Source of the DNA: Mycoplasmatota bacterium
GTDB taxonomy: Bacteria > Bacillota_I > Bacilli_A > Acholeplasmatales > Acholeplasmataceae
DNA: 64,000 nucleotides
Direction of reading: 5' to 3'
Assembly: GCA_024650045.1 (NCBI GenBank)
Contig: JANKMU010000001.1
Location: 1-64,000 of the forward strand
Part shown: positions 17,496 through 27,096 of the stretch, piece by piece
Layout of the letters: each line of letters starts with the position of its first letter
Position numbering within the stretch: the stretch's first letter is position 1
Translations under genes and position numbers: made by a program
Notes under the pieces: model-generated
The model's input: the letters and a program-made list of their open reading frames with translations, nothing else
What the model was told of the DNA's origin: nothing
Database searches by the model: none

Positions 17496-18332
17496 ATGTT
17501 GAATATGTTAAAATACAAAGAAGATCTAAGCATGGCTGAACGTGTTGTTTTAGATTATCTTATTGAAAATAAAGCTGTACTCAAAGACTTCTCTGTTGAA
17601 AAAATAGCTGAAGCTGCATATACATCTCCTGCATCAGTTGTAAGAATGTGTAAAAAGCTTGGTTATAAAGGATTCAAAGATTTTAAAATAGATTTCATCT
17701 TAGCGAATGCAAAAGTTGAAATTCCAGAAAATAAAGAATATGCCGATGTCATTTTGGCTAAAGATTCACATTGTGGATTATCTGCAATTGAAAATAACAT
17801 CAGAGTATTAGAAGACACTTTAAAACTCTATGATGAAGAGATTGTGAAAAAAGCAGCTGACATTATTATGAGTGCGAGAAAGATATTGATTTTTGGTAAA
17901 GGGTCATCTTATTTAGTATGTAAAGATCTAGAGATGAAACTTAGAAGAATTAATAAGTTTTGTATTGCTCAAGGTGAGAGTCATGAACAATTAGTTGATG
18001 CCTCATTTATTAATCAAAAAGATGTGATTATCTTTATTTCTAACTCAGGTAAAACTAAAGAAATCATTAGTGCAGCTTTAGTTGCTAAAGAGAATAAAGC
18101 GAGAATCATTAGCATTACTAAATTAGGAGCTTCAATGCTTTCTGAATTATCAGATGTTGTATTATATACATCAACTTTAGAAGGAGAATTTAGAAGTGCA
18201 GCAATGACTTCAAGAATTTCTCAATTTTGTATGGTGGATGCGTTGTTTGCTCATTGTGCATATACGGATATTGATCGATCAGTTCGAACATTAGAGATGA
18301 CATACAAAACGTTTAAGAAGTTTAAAAGATAA
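17496..18332 (+). CDS. RpiR/MurR-family transcription regulator
   Basis: 278 residues. An N-terminal HTH_6 domain (about 10-75, with SPASVVRMCKKLGYKGFKDF) precedes a SIS sugar-phosphate isomerase domain (about 110-240, with ILIFGKGSSYLV and IISISNSGKTKE-like IFISNSGKTKEII). SIS domains in this family bind phosphosugars; MurR of E. coli senses MurNAc-6-phosphate. It stands directly before anmK and heads the peptidoglycan-sugar locus, so a MurR-like role is likely. The start is uncertain: agaggtg at 17474-17480 is 15 bases from ATG 17496, and a GTG at 17478 would overlap that site. Confidence 0.85.
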   Translation: MLNMLKYKEDLSMAERVVLDYLIENKAVLKDFSVEKIAEAAYTSPASVVRMCKKLGYKGFKDFKIDFILANAKVEIPENKEYADVILAKDSHCGLSAIENNIRVLEDTLKLYDEEIVKKAADIIMSARKILIFGKGSSYLVCKDLEMKLRRINKFCIAQGESHEQLVDASFINQKDVIIFISNSGKTKEIISAALVAKENKARIISITKLGASMLSELSDVVLYTSTLEGEFRSAAMTSRISQFCMVDALFAHCAYTDIDRSVRTLEMTYKTFKKFKR

Positions 18333-18344
18333 CTAAATTAAGAG

Positions 18345-18374
18345 AAGCATATACACAAATATATGCTTTTTTTA
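18345..18374 (+). terminator. Rho-independent terminator after the RpiR gene
   Basis: Nine-pair perfect stem, aagcatata at 18345-18353 with tatatgctt at 18360-18368, then a run of T. Confidence 0.88.
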
Positions 18375-18436
18375 TTGTATTTTAAACGATTTATTTTTTT
18401 TGTAATTTGAAAAAAACAACCAAAAGAAGACCTTTT

Positions 18437-18466
18437 TATAGTTTTAAAAACTATATGAACTATAAT
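18437..18466 (+). promoter_or_regulatory. Palindromic operator and -10 box before anmK
   Basis: tatagttttaaaaactata at 18437-18455 is a 19-base palindrome with one central unpaired base. It covers the -35 region of a promoter whose -10 box is TATAAT at 18461-18466, 24 bases before the anmK start. This is a good candidate binding site for the adjacent RpiR-type regulator, unless another regulator is used. Confidence 0.5.
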
Positions 18467-18489
18467 AGGGTTGATGATAGGTGAGTTGT

Positions 18490-19641
18490 ATGAAGAAACT
18501 AGCTATTGGTATGATGAGTGGGACCTCTCTTGATGGCATCGATACTCTAATTGTAGAGATTGAAGGGACGTTTACTCAAACAAAAATTAAACCTATTGCA
18601 TATAAAACCTATCCGTTTGAATCAAAGCTTCTTGATAGAATCAAGAAAGCATTCTCAATCACTGAAAGTTCATCAGAACTGCTTTGCAGTCTGAACTTCG
18701 AATTAGGTGAAGCCTTTGCAAGCGCTGCCATAGCGTTATGTAAACAAGAAAATATTCAAATGGATGATGTTGCATTTATTGCTTCACACGGACAAACCAT
18801 TTTCCACATTGGTCAACCAAAACATGAAATGGTGAGATCCTCACTTCAACTTGGTGAAGGGGCAGTAATTGCTAATATGTGTCAAACAACTGTGGTCTCT
18901 AATTTTAGAGCATCAGATATAGCAGTTGGTGGACAAGGTGCACCACTAGTACCTTATGCAGATTTTATTTTATTTAGAGATGAATCTTTAAATAAAGCAA
19001 TACATAATATTGGTGGGATTGCAAATATGACAGTTTTGAAGAAGGGTTGTCAGTTAGATGACGTTTTTGCTTTTGATTCTGGACCTGGCAATATGATGAT
19101 CGACTATGCAACGAAGAAATTTTACAACCAACCATATGATACAAATGGTGATATTGCAAGAAGTGGTAAATTGATTCATAAACTTTTTGATGAACTTCTT
19201 AATCATCCATATTTTTTAGAAAAACCACCTAAGTCTACTGGAAGAGAAGATTTTGGTGACTCATATACCGAGAATGTCATTTCTAGTTATTTAGAACACG
19301 AATCGAAAGATATTATTCACACATTAACGCATTTTACTGCAAAAACAATGATTGACGCATATGAAAATTTTATTTTACCTAAAGTAGACATTGATGAAAT
19401 CATCTTATGCGGTGGTGGAGCATATAATCAGTTTTTAGTCGAATTAATACAAAACGGATTATCCAATATTCAAATTAAAAAACTTGAAGATGTTGGTATG
19501 GATAGTAGTTCTAAAGAAGCATTAGCATTTATTATACTAGCCAATGAAACGCTTCATATGAATCCATCAAATGTTGTTCAAGCAACGGGTGCAAAAAAAC
19601 GAGTCATACTCGGACAAGTAAATTATTATTTCAAGGAATAA
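18490..19641 (+). CDS. anmK: Anhydro-N-acetylmuramic acid kinase
   Basis: 383 residues, normal for AnmK. It cleaves the 1,6-anhydro ring of anhydroMurNAc and phosphorylates it to MurNAc-6-phosphate in the cytoplasm. Marks: IGMMSGTSLDGIDT (ATP loop), FIASHGQTIFHI, NFRASDIAVGGQGAPLVP (sugar and catalytic Asp) and DSGPGNMMID. Start ATG 18490 has aggtgag seven bases upstream. It is first gene of a run that continues to 30331 with overlaps. Its substrate arises only from lytic transglycosylase action on peptidoglycan, which points to wall-fragment use. Confidence 0.95.
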   Translation: MKKLAIGMMSGTSLDGIDTLIVEIEGTFTQTKIKPIAYKTYPFESKLLDRIKKAFSITESSSELLCSLNFELGEAFASAAIALCKQENIQMDDVAFIASHGQTIFHIGQPKHEMVRSSLQLGEGAVIANMCQTTVVSNFRASDIAVGGQGAPLVPYADFILFRDESLNKAIHNIGGIANMTVLKKGCQLDDVFAFDSGPGNMMIDYATKKFYNQPYDTNGDIARSGKLIHKLFDELLNHPYFLEKPPKSTGREDFGDSYTENVISSYLEHESKDIIHTLTHFTAKTMIDAYENFILPKVDIDEIILCGGGAYNQFLVELIQNGLSNIQIKKLEDVGMDSSSKEALAFIILANETLHMNPSNVVQATGAKKRVILGQVNYYFKE

Positions 19642-19666
19642 GAATCCCTAAGAAAGTTGTGTACAT

Positions 19667-20833
19667 ATGAAAAAAGGAATCAAAATTGTAACCATAGGAA
19701 AAACATCTGAATATACTTTAAAATTAATAGAAAGTTTCATCCATAGATCCGATGAACTTCCAATACAAGAATTGTGGTTGGTTGATGCAAAAAGTAATGA
19801 AGACCAACTAGAAAGTATGATGAAGTCAGTTAAGTCTATGTTTGAGAAAGAAAATCTTTTGATAAATGTATTTAGTTCATGGAATCAAAAAGAGGCTTTA
19901 GTTGATGCTGATTATGTTATTACTCATTTAGATAACAACTCATTTTCGAACTCTGATTTGCATGAAAACAGCAATGCCTCACAACAGGTATTTTCTGCAT
20001 TATCTACAATACCAGTGATGTTTGATATCATTAACGATATCAAGGTATCTTGTGAAAATGCATGGCTTATTAACATAACGAATCCAGCCGGTATCATCAG
20101 TGAAACAGTATTTAGATATGCCGATTTTGATCATTACATAGGTGTTTGCAATGTTCCATCTCAATTAACAAATCATTTTGCAAATGAACTCAATGTTAAA
20201 TCAAAAGATTTAATCCCTTATTTTGCAGGATTAAATCATTTGTCATATGCAATGAATGTTTACCATAAAAATAAAGATAAGTTACCTCAAATTATTTCAA
20301 TGACTAAAGATTCTATGCATAATCCTTATCAATGGAATTATGAGTTTATTAAAGAACTAGGAGTATATCCTTCACCATATCATCAATATTATTATCATCA
20401 TGATGAAATAGATAAATTCACTGGTGTTAATATAGATGAGGCTATATTGTATTGTTGTGATGTTGCTTGTAGCATCATCAGTTCAATACATAACGATAAA
20501 AGAGATTATCAGGTTGTTAACACGGTTAATAATGGTCATATAACAGATCTTCCTGATGGTTGTGCAATTGAAATAACATCTAGGATTACTAAATATGGTC
20601 CGGTTCCAGTGCATATCGGAAGATTGCCAATTCAAATAAGAGGATTGATTCAATCTGTGAAGGCATTTGAAGAGTTACTCGTTGATGCCATTTATGAGAA
20701 AGATCTAAAAAAAGTTCTATTGGCACTACAAATACATCCATCAACGCAATCTATTACAAATGCTAAAAGAAGTTTTGATGCATTTATCGATGGAAATCAA
20801 CAAAACTTATTTAGATATGAAGAGGGAAAATAA
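19667..20833 (+). CDS. Glycoside hydrolase family 4 protein
   Basis: 388 residues, shorter than most GH4 enzymes (about 430-450). An N-terminal Rossmann start (GIKIVTIGKTSEYTLKLIE) fits the NAD-dependent GH4 fold. INITNPAGIISET, metal-ligand Cys in YIGVCNVPS and His in AGLNHLSYAM are conserved. GH4 enzymes cleave 6-phospho-glycosides by an oxidation-elimination mechanism. The HGxxGQET-like segment of other GH4 proteins is replaced by DLHENSNASQQV, so the substrate may be unusual. Its place between anmK and a GHL10 gene suggests a phosphorylated amino-sugar glycoside, which is inference. It overlaps the next gene by one base. Confidence 0.82.
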   Translation: MKKGIKIVTIGKTSEYTLKLIESFIHRSDELPIQELWLVDAKSNEDQLESMMKSVKSMFEKENLLINVFSSWNQKEALVDADYVITHLDNNSFSNSDLHENSNASQQVFSALSTIPVMFDIINDIKVSCENAWLINITNPAGIISETVFRYADFDHYIGVCNVPSQLTNHFANELNVKSKDLIPYFAGLNHLSYAMNVYHKNKDKLPQIISMTKDSMHNPYQWNYEFIKELGVYPSPYHQYYYHHDEIDKFTGVNIDEAILYCCDVACSIISSIHNDKRDYQVVNTVNNGHITDLPDGCAIEITSRITKYGPVPVHIGRLPIQIRGLIQSVKAFEELLVDAIYEKDLKKVLLALQIHPSTQSITNAKRSFDAFIDGNQQNLFRYEEGK

Positions 20834-22053
20834 TGAAGCTATATAAATATAAAAAACCGGATGAACCAATTTGTTACTATAATACAAACCAACAAATTAT
20901 TATTCCCGATGATTATCAACAAAAAGCATTTAGAGCATTATGGGTATCAAATGTAATCAATATCGATTTACCAACAGTTGAAGACATTGATGTTTATCAA
21001 AACAAGGTTATCACCATGTTAGAAACATGTTTAAGTTATAACATCAATGCAATATTCTTTCAGGTTCGTACAAATAATGATGCATTTTATGAATCTAAGC
21101 TGAATCCGTATTCAAGATATTTCACAGGACAAGAAGGACAAAAGCCACCATATGATGTATTGAAATGGATTATTGAAGAAACGAAAAAGCGAAATATTGA
21201 GTTCCATGCATGGTGCAATCCCTATCGTGTTTCGATGAAGGCTCAAATGTCACCAGATGAGTATTTAAAAACATGTGATGAACTCAATTTTGCAAAAAAG
21301 CATCCAGAATTAACAGTGTTAGATAAGAATGGTCAAATCATTTTGAATCCCGCTAAACAAGAAGTTAAAGATTTTATTATTGAGTCAATGGTAGAACTTG
21401 CATCAAATTATGATATTGATGGTATTCATTTTGATGACTATTTCTATCCTTATGCTGGACTTGATGATCATAAAAATGATTTAGTTGAGTTTTCACAAAG
21501 AAAAGATCAGTCACAATCATTAGGCGACTTTAGAAGACAAAATGTAACAGATGTCATCAAAGGTGTTTATCAAGCACTAAAAAAATTAAATGCTAAACTA
21601 CAGTTTGGAGTCAGTCCATTTGGTATATGGATGAATAAAGCAAATCATCAACTGGGATCCAATACAGATCCAAAATGTAGCCAAAGTTATGATAATCAGT
21701 ATGCTGATGCATATCTTTGGGTTAAAGAAGGATATTTGGATTACATTGTTCCACAAATTTATTGGGAGTTTGGACATCCGATTGCACCATTTGCTGATAT
21801 AGCTGATTTTTGGGTGAATGCAGTTAAAAATACAAGTGTTGATTTATATATAGGGCATGGTGCATATCGTTTAGGTAATGAAGGTGAGTTTGAAAATCCT
21901 TATGAAATTGTCAATCAATTAAAATATGTTTCACAATTTCCAGAAGTCAAAGGACATGTTTTCTTTACTTATCATACATTTATTGATCAAGGTAAAACAG
22001 AAGAAGGTATGCAAAAATTAAAAGAGTTGTTTACAAAAGGAGTTAACATATGA
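20833..22053 (+). CDS. Cytoplasmic GHL10 (DigH/YddW-like) glycan hydrolase
   Basis: 406 residues with no signal peptide, so it acts in the cytoplasm. The GHL10 (DUF187) TIM-barrel domain covers about residues 30-345: FRALWVSNVINID, NAIFFQVRTNNDAFYES, FHAWCNPYRVS, GIHFDDYFYPYAG and VPQIYWEFGHP. E. coli DigH (YddW), of the same family, cuts peptidoglycan strands that have lost their stem peptides. The neighbours (AnmK, AmiE-like hydrolase, amidase, NamZ, NagZ) support that substrate. It overlaps the GH4 gene by 1 base and the next GHL10 gene by 4. Confidence 0.85.
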   Translation: MKLYKYKKPDEPICYYNTNQQIIIPDDYQQKAFRALWVSNVINIDLPTVEDIDVYQNKVITMLETCLSYNINAIFFQVRTNNDAFYESKLNPYSRYFTGQEGQKPPYDVLKWIIEETKKRNIEFHAWCNPYRVSMKAQMSPDEYLKTCDELNFAKKHPELTVLDKNGQIILNPAKQEVKDFIIESMVELASNYDIDGIHFDDYFYPYAGLDDHKNDLVEFSQRKDQSQSLGDFRRQNVTDVIKGVYQALKKLNAKLQFGVSPFGIWMNKANHQLGSNTDPKCSQSYDNQYADAYLWVKEGYLDYIVPQIYWEFGHPIAPFADIADFWVNAVKNTSVDLYIGHGAYRLGNEGEFENPYEIVNQLKYVSQFPEVKGHVFFTYHTFIDQGKTEEGMQKLKELFTKGVNI

Positions 22054-25000
22054 AAAAAATAATCAGTATTTTATGGATAACAATAGCTTTATTTTCAATC
22101 AGTTTGATTGAATTAACATATGCAGATGGACCGTTACAACCATTATCAGTTGGAGGAACTGCAATTTATCATTACGATACAACAGATCCAGTAATGACAC
22201 CACAAAACTATGTTGAAAGACAAAGTGAGTTTAGAGGTGTGTGGGTTGCTACTGTTTATAATTTAAATATGCCGCTTCATACTAGCCAAACGCAGTATAA
22301 AGCAGCATATGATGATTTATTAGATCGTGCAGAAGCAAACAATCTTAATGCGATTTTATTCCAAACAAGACCTAGAAATGATGCATTTTATCAAAGTAGT
22401 TATGCACCATGGAGTAGATATTTAACAGGTACAGAAGGTAATGACCCAGGATGGGATGTTATGGAGTATATGGTAACGGAAGCGCATGCGAGAGGGATAG
22501 AGTTCCATGCTTGGATGAATCCATACCGAGTAACTACCACTGGTGGAGATAAAATGACTTTACTCAATGCTTTAGCTCCTAATAATTTTGCTAGACAAAA
22601 TCCAGATTTAGTTATTGCTGATAACGATGGAAAACTAATCTTAAATCCAGGTGAACCAGCTGTCGTTGATTACATAAAAAATGTTGTTGGTGAAATTATG
22701 GATTTATATGATGTAGATGGCATCCATTTTGATGACTATTTTTATCCATATGCAGGATTGACATCTGACTCAGCGACATATGATAAATATAAATTACCTG
22801 GTGAATCATTAGGTGATTTCAGAAGAAGAAGTGTAAATAATGCAATATCAGGTGTAAAGTCTGTCGTAGACGAACATAACACAACAGATAGCACAGATAT
22901 TAGATTTGGTGTTTCTCCAATCGGTTTATGGAAAGTTGGAGCACCAGATGGAGCAAACGTTGCCCCAGGCTCATCACAAAGCTATTACGGACAATATGCT
23001 GATTCTAAAAAATGGGTTGATGAAGGATGGGTTCATTATATTAACCCTCAAATCTATTGGAATTTTAATCATTCTTTAGCACCATATGCTGATGTTGTTG
23101 ATTGGTGGGCAGAAACGGTTAGAGGAACTGGTGTTGATTTAATTATTGGACATGGTATTTATCGAACAGAGTATCCTACTGCTGAGTTTTATGAGCAAAT
23201 CAAATATAACCAAAAACATCCTGAAATAAAGGGGTCTATGTTGTATAGTGCTTCGTATCTAAATACAACACACATGGCCTATGTAAGAAATAATGCTTGG
23301 ACTACTAAACCGCTAAACACTTGGGCAACAAGTAATGTTGATGCACCTACATATAGTTTAAATGGTACTTTATCAGGTAGTGTCTATCGTAGTGATGTAG
23401 AAGTTACTTTATCGTCAACACATGATGTTTACTATCATTTAGGTGATGGTATTTGGAACTTATATAGTGTTCCATTTACAGTAACTGAACAGGGCACACA
23501 TACGGTTTATTATAAAGCAGTAGATTCTATGGATCAGGAAAGTTTAGTTCAAGCATTCAATTTTGAAATTGAAAAAATTAATAGCGATATTCCAACGATA
23601 CATGTTACAGGAGATATGATTGGAAGTGATTACCTACTAGGGTCATCTGTTTCAATTACTTCTAGTGAACATACTATATGGGTAGCAATCAATAAAGGAT
23701 CTGTTGGTGAATGGATGCTTTATTCAGAACCTATTATTTTAGATGAGTTAGGAACCTATTATATTAGATCCAAAACAATTGATGCTGAGGGCATTGAATC
23801 AGCAGAATCTACAAGAAGTATTAAAGTTGTAGATGAAATTTATCCGGATCCAACGATTTCAATTGAAGGTGTTGGAATTGACCCATATTATCAAAATGTT
23901 GAAATAACATTATTAAGTGATGCACCTTCTATATCTTATCGAATTAATGATGGTGTATGGACAACATATACAACGCCTTTTACGATTGATACTGAAGGAG
24001 AATATACTATCCTATATAGAAATGATGATAGCGTACAAAATATTGTTTCCAAAGATATCATCATAGATCAAACACCTCCAAGTGATCCTGTTATCACCAT
24101 AACAGGGAATCAAGAAGGTATCTATTATATTGAAGAAACAGTAATCGAGTTATCACCGATAGATATAGATGATTCTACGATGTACCGTCTTCATAATGGC
24201 AGCACGTGGACCAGTTGGAGACTATATGATGATCCAATTATATTAGCACTTAATGCAACTTATAAAATAGAATATTATGCTCAAGATAAAGCTTTAAACA
24301 CATCAGAAGTAATAGGTGAATTTATCAGATTGGCAATACCACCAAGTGAGAATAATAGGTTTGTTATTAGAAATGGTGAATATGTCAATTACTATCAAAC
24401 AGACATACCGGTAGAATTACCAACAACATATACTGAAAAAGAAGCTGAAATACGTGCTGTTTGGGTTGCAACTGTAGCCAATATTGATATTGGTTTACAT
24501 GAATCAGAAACACAATATAAAAATGATATTATCAATATGCTTAATCGATTAGAAGAGCTTAATTTTAATCTAATCTTTTTCCAAACAAGACCAATGAACG
24601 ATGCATTTTACGAAAGTGACTATGCACCATGGAGTAGATATGTTACTGGAGCAGAAGGTGTTGATCCAGGTTGGGATATCTTCCAGTTCATAATAGATGA
24701 AGCACATCATAGAGGTATTGAAGTTCACGCATGGTTAAATCCATATCGTGTTTCTAATGGCACTCAAGATAAAGCTACACAACTAGCTTTACTTCATGAT
24801 GATAATTTTGCTAAACAGAATCCTGATTTAGTCATCCAAGATCTTAATGGAAGTCTAATTCTAAATCCTGGAGAACCACAAGTTAGGATTTACATTACTA
24901 GTGTAATTAATGAATTGATGTCTAAATATAATGTTGATGGTGTTCATTTCGATGATTATTTCTATAGTTATAGTGGAACAGCTCATAGTGAAGATGATGA

Positions 25001-26036
25001 TACATATCAAAGAACAAAATTAACGAATGAAACAAAAGATGATTGGCGTAGAAGAAATGTCGACACACTCATTAAGAACTTATCATTAACTATTAATAAC
25101 TGGAATAATAATCAAAGCAAACATGTTAAGTTTGGTATTAGTCCATTTGGTATATGGCAATCAGGTGGAGATCATGGTTCAAACACAAGCACATCTACAT
25201 TGCAAAGTTACTATGGCCAATATGCTGATACTAGAAAATGGGTTATAGAAGGTTGGCTTGATTATATAATGCCTCAGTTGTATTGGGAGTTTGATCACAG
25301 TTTAGCACCGTTTGCTGATCTAGTTGATTGGTGGGCTGAACTTTGTGAAACTTATGATGTTGATTTAATTATTGGTCAAGGGTTTTATAGATATACCAAT
25401 AATTCATGGTCAGATCCAAATGAAATGACTGAGCAAATCAGATACATGTCACAATATGACAGCATTATTGGTAGTTCTATATTCTCATATAAAACCTTAA
25501 ATAGCTCAAATACTAATGTTGTACAAGCACTTGATAGAATGCAAAATATTTATTGGACAGAATATCCGAGTTTCCCATGGGAAAGCGATGTAGTTAAAAC
25601 ACCGGATCCTGTTGAAATACCGAACGCGAACTTGGTAGGAACTATCATTAGTGGAAGTAAATACGAAGACAGCATTACAGTATCACTAACATCTGATCAT
25701 GATGTTTATTATCAAATCAATAACGGTGACTGGACACTATATAGTTCAAATATAACGATTAACGAACCAGGAACTTATACTGTACAGTTTAAGGCAATTG
25801 ATGATTTAGGTAATGAAAGTATAGTAAGTTCAGTAACTTTTGAAATTATAAAAACTACTTGTGAAGATGGATATGAATATATAAATGGTTCATGCATACC
25901 TATTGAGGTAGAACCATCACCTCCAAAATCTGGATGTTTTTCAACACTGGGATCTGGTAATGTGATATTTACTACATTTGCACTAGTTCTGGGGACAACT
26001 CTACTATTTATACTTAGAAGGAAAAAAGTGATTTAA
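22050..26036 (+). CDS. Secreted double-GHL10 glycan hydrolase with Ig-like repeats and C-terminal anchor
   Basis: 1328 residues. Signal peptide 1-25; first GHL10 domain about 55-410; three to four Ig-like repeats (about 430-780, each with a CHB_HEX-like YxxGDGxWxxYS...GTxTVxYKAxD pattern); second GHL10 domain about 800-1180; one more Ig repeat; a C-x7-NGxC module (Cys1271-Cys1282); and a tail with GC (Cys1296), one membrane helix and RRKK. Both catalytic domains keep NPYRV, GVHFDDYF or GIHFDDYF, and the NPQIYW or MPQLYW block. Two GHL10 units in one surface protein suggest processive or bivalent cutting of denuded glycan strands. The single-domain homologue upstream is its cytoplasmic partner. 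Confidence 0.85.
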   Translation: MKKIISILWITIALFSISLIELTYADGPLQPLSVGGTAIYHYDTTDPVMTPQNYVERQSEFRGVWVATVYNLNMPLHTSQTQYKAAYDDLLDRAEANNLNAILFQTRPRNDAFYQSSYAPWSRYLTGTEGNDPGWDVMEYMVTEAHARGIEFHAWMNPYRVTTTGGDKMTLLNALAPNNFARQNPDLVIADNDGKLILNPGEPAVVDYIKNVVGEIMDLYDVDGIHFDDYFYPYAGLTSDSATYDKYKLPGESLGDFRRRSVNNAISGVKSVVDEHNTTDSTDIRFGVSPIGLWKVGAPDGANVAPGSSQSYYGQYADSKKWVDEGWVHYINPQIYWNFNHSLAPYADVVDWWAETVRGTGVDLIIGHGIYRTEYPTAEFYEQIKYNQKHPEIKGSMLYSASYLNTTHMAYVRNNAWTTKPLNTWATSNVDAPTYSLNGTLSGSVYRSDVEVTLSSTHDVYYHLGDGIWNLYSVPFTVTEQGTHTVYYKAVDSMDQESLVQAFNFEIEKINSDIPTIHVTGDMIGSDYLLGSSVSITSSEHTIWVAINKGSVGEWMLYSEPIILDELGTYYIRSKTIDAEGIESAESTRSIKVVDEIYPDPTISIEGVGIDPYYQNVEITLLSDAPSISYRINDGVWTTYTTPFTIDTEGEYTILYRNDDSVQNIVSKDIIIDQTPPSDPVITITGNQEGIYYIEETVIELSPIDIDDSTMYRLHNGSTWTSWRLYDDPIILALNATYKIEYYAQDKALNTSEVIGEFIRLAIPPSENNRFVIRNGEYVNYYQTDIPVELPTTYTEKEAEIRAVWVATVANIDIGLHESETQYKNDIINMLNRLEELNFNLIFFQTRPMNDAFYESDYAPWSRYVTGAEGVDPGWDIFQFIIDEAHHRGIEVHAWLNPYRVSNGTQDKATQLALLHDDNFAKQNPDLVIQDLNGSLILNPGEPQVRIYITSVINELMSKYNVDGVHFDDYFYSYSGTAHSEDDDTYQRTKLTNETKDDWRRRNVDTLIKNLSLTINNWNNNQSKHVKFGISPFGIWQSGGDHGSNTSTSTLQSYYGQYADTRKWVIEGWLDYIMPQLYWEFDHSLAPFADLVDWWAELCETYDVDLIIGQGFYRYTNNSWSDPNEMTEQIRYMSQYDSIIGSSIFSYKTLNSSNTNVVQALDRMQNIYWTEYPSFPWESDVVKTPDPVEIPNANLVGTIISGSKYEDSITVSLTSDHDVYYQINNGDWTLYSSNITINEPGTYTVQFKAIDDLGNESIVSSVTFEIIKTTCEDGYEYINGSCIPIEVEPSPPKSGCFSTLGSGNVIFTTFALVLGTTLLFILRRKKVI

Positions 26037-26037
26037 T

Positions 26038-27096
26038 ATGAGTTTGAACGAAATAAAAGAGATGCTTTTGGAAGGTGTTTTAAAAAAACACTTTCCAGGG
26101 GCTCACTTCGCAATTGTATATAAAAATCAAGAGCCCCTTATAGACTATGTTGGATATAAGCAAATTTATCCTGAGTTTATTGAATGTCAAGGTGATGAAA
26201 TATACGATGTGGCTTCTTTGACAAAAGTGGTTTCAACAACAACAATCATTATGAAATTGATTGAAGATAAAAAATTAACTTTGGATACAAAAGTATCAGA
26301 TATATTAAATTGGTTTACACATGAAGAGATATCTATCTATGACTTATTAACACACACATCTGGTCTTCCTGCAGATATCCCAAGAGCTAACACATTAAAA
26401 GATAGAGAAGATGTAATATCAAAGATTAGAGAAACAAAACTTAAAGAAGAAAAAGGAAAATATGTTATCTATTCAGATATAGGGTTTATTTTATTAGGTT
26501 TAGCTATTGAAAAAATAACTAACAAGTCTTTAAATGATTGTGGGCAAGAGATGATATTTAAACCATTAAATATGAAGGATACCAGTTATTTTCCCAATAT
26601 TGAAAGAACTGCGCCAACAGAATATCGAAAAGATGATGTTTATCACGGACTATTACAAGGAAAAGTACATGATGAGAAAGCATTTGCTTTAGGCGGTGCA
26701 GGTCATGCAGGTTTATTTTCTACAGTCAAAGATTTATCCATTTTTATAAAAGCTATATTGGAGAATCAATTTGTATTAAAATCTCAAACTCTAGATATGC
26801 TATTTGAAGTTAGAGAACAAAAACCATCATTAAACGGCACATCATTAAAAAGAGCTCTAGGATGGGATAAACCCACTGAAGGCAGTTCATCAAGTGAGTT
26901 ATCAGATTTCGAACAAACGATTTTGCACACGGGTTTTACTGGATGTAATATGTTTATTGACCGAAAGAATGGCATTGGATTTGTCTTATTATCAAATGCT
27001 GTACATCCAAAAAGAGAGTTAAATAAGATAATTGGATATAGGAAATTAATTGCACAAAAAATATATGAGTGTAGGGAGGAACATACACATGGGTAA
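26038..27096 (+). CDS. Beta-lactamase-fold serine hydrolase, AmiE-like
   Basis: 352 residues without signal peptide. The active-site motifs of the S12/class C fold are present: Ser60-Leu-Thr-Lys63 (DVASLTKVV), Tyr144-Ser-Asp146 (YSDIGF) and His296-Thr-Gly298 (HTGFTG). B. subtilis AmiE (YbbE), encoded beside nagZ, namZ and murQ, is such a protein and removes the peptide from MurNAc-peptide; the similar neighbourhood here supports that role. An esterase or DD-peptidase activity remains possible. It starts one base after the GHL10 stop and overlaps the amidase gene by 8 bases. Confidence 0.82.
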   Translation: MSLNEIKEMLLEGVLKKHFPGAHFAIVYKNQEPLIDYVGYKQIYPEFIECQGDEIYDVASLTKVVSTTTIIMKLIEDKKLTLDTKVSDILNWFTHEEISIYDLLTHTSGLPADIPRANTLKDREDVISKIRETKLKEEKGKYVIYSDIGFILLGLAIEKITNKSLNDCGQEMIFKPLNMKDTSYFPNIERTAPTEYRKDDVYHGLLQGKVHDEKAFALGGAGHAGLFSTVKDLSIFIKAILENQFVLKSQTLDMLFEVREQKPSLNGTSLKRALGWDKPTEGSSSSELSDFEQTILHTGFTGCNMFIDRKNGIGFVLLSNAVHPKRELNKIIGYRKLIAQKIYECREEHTHG

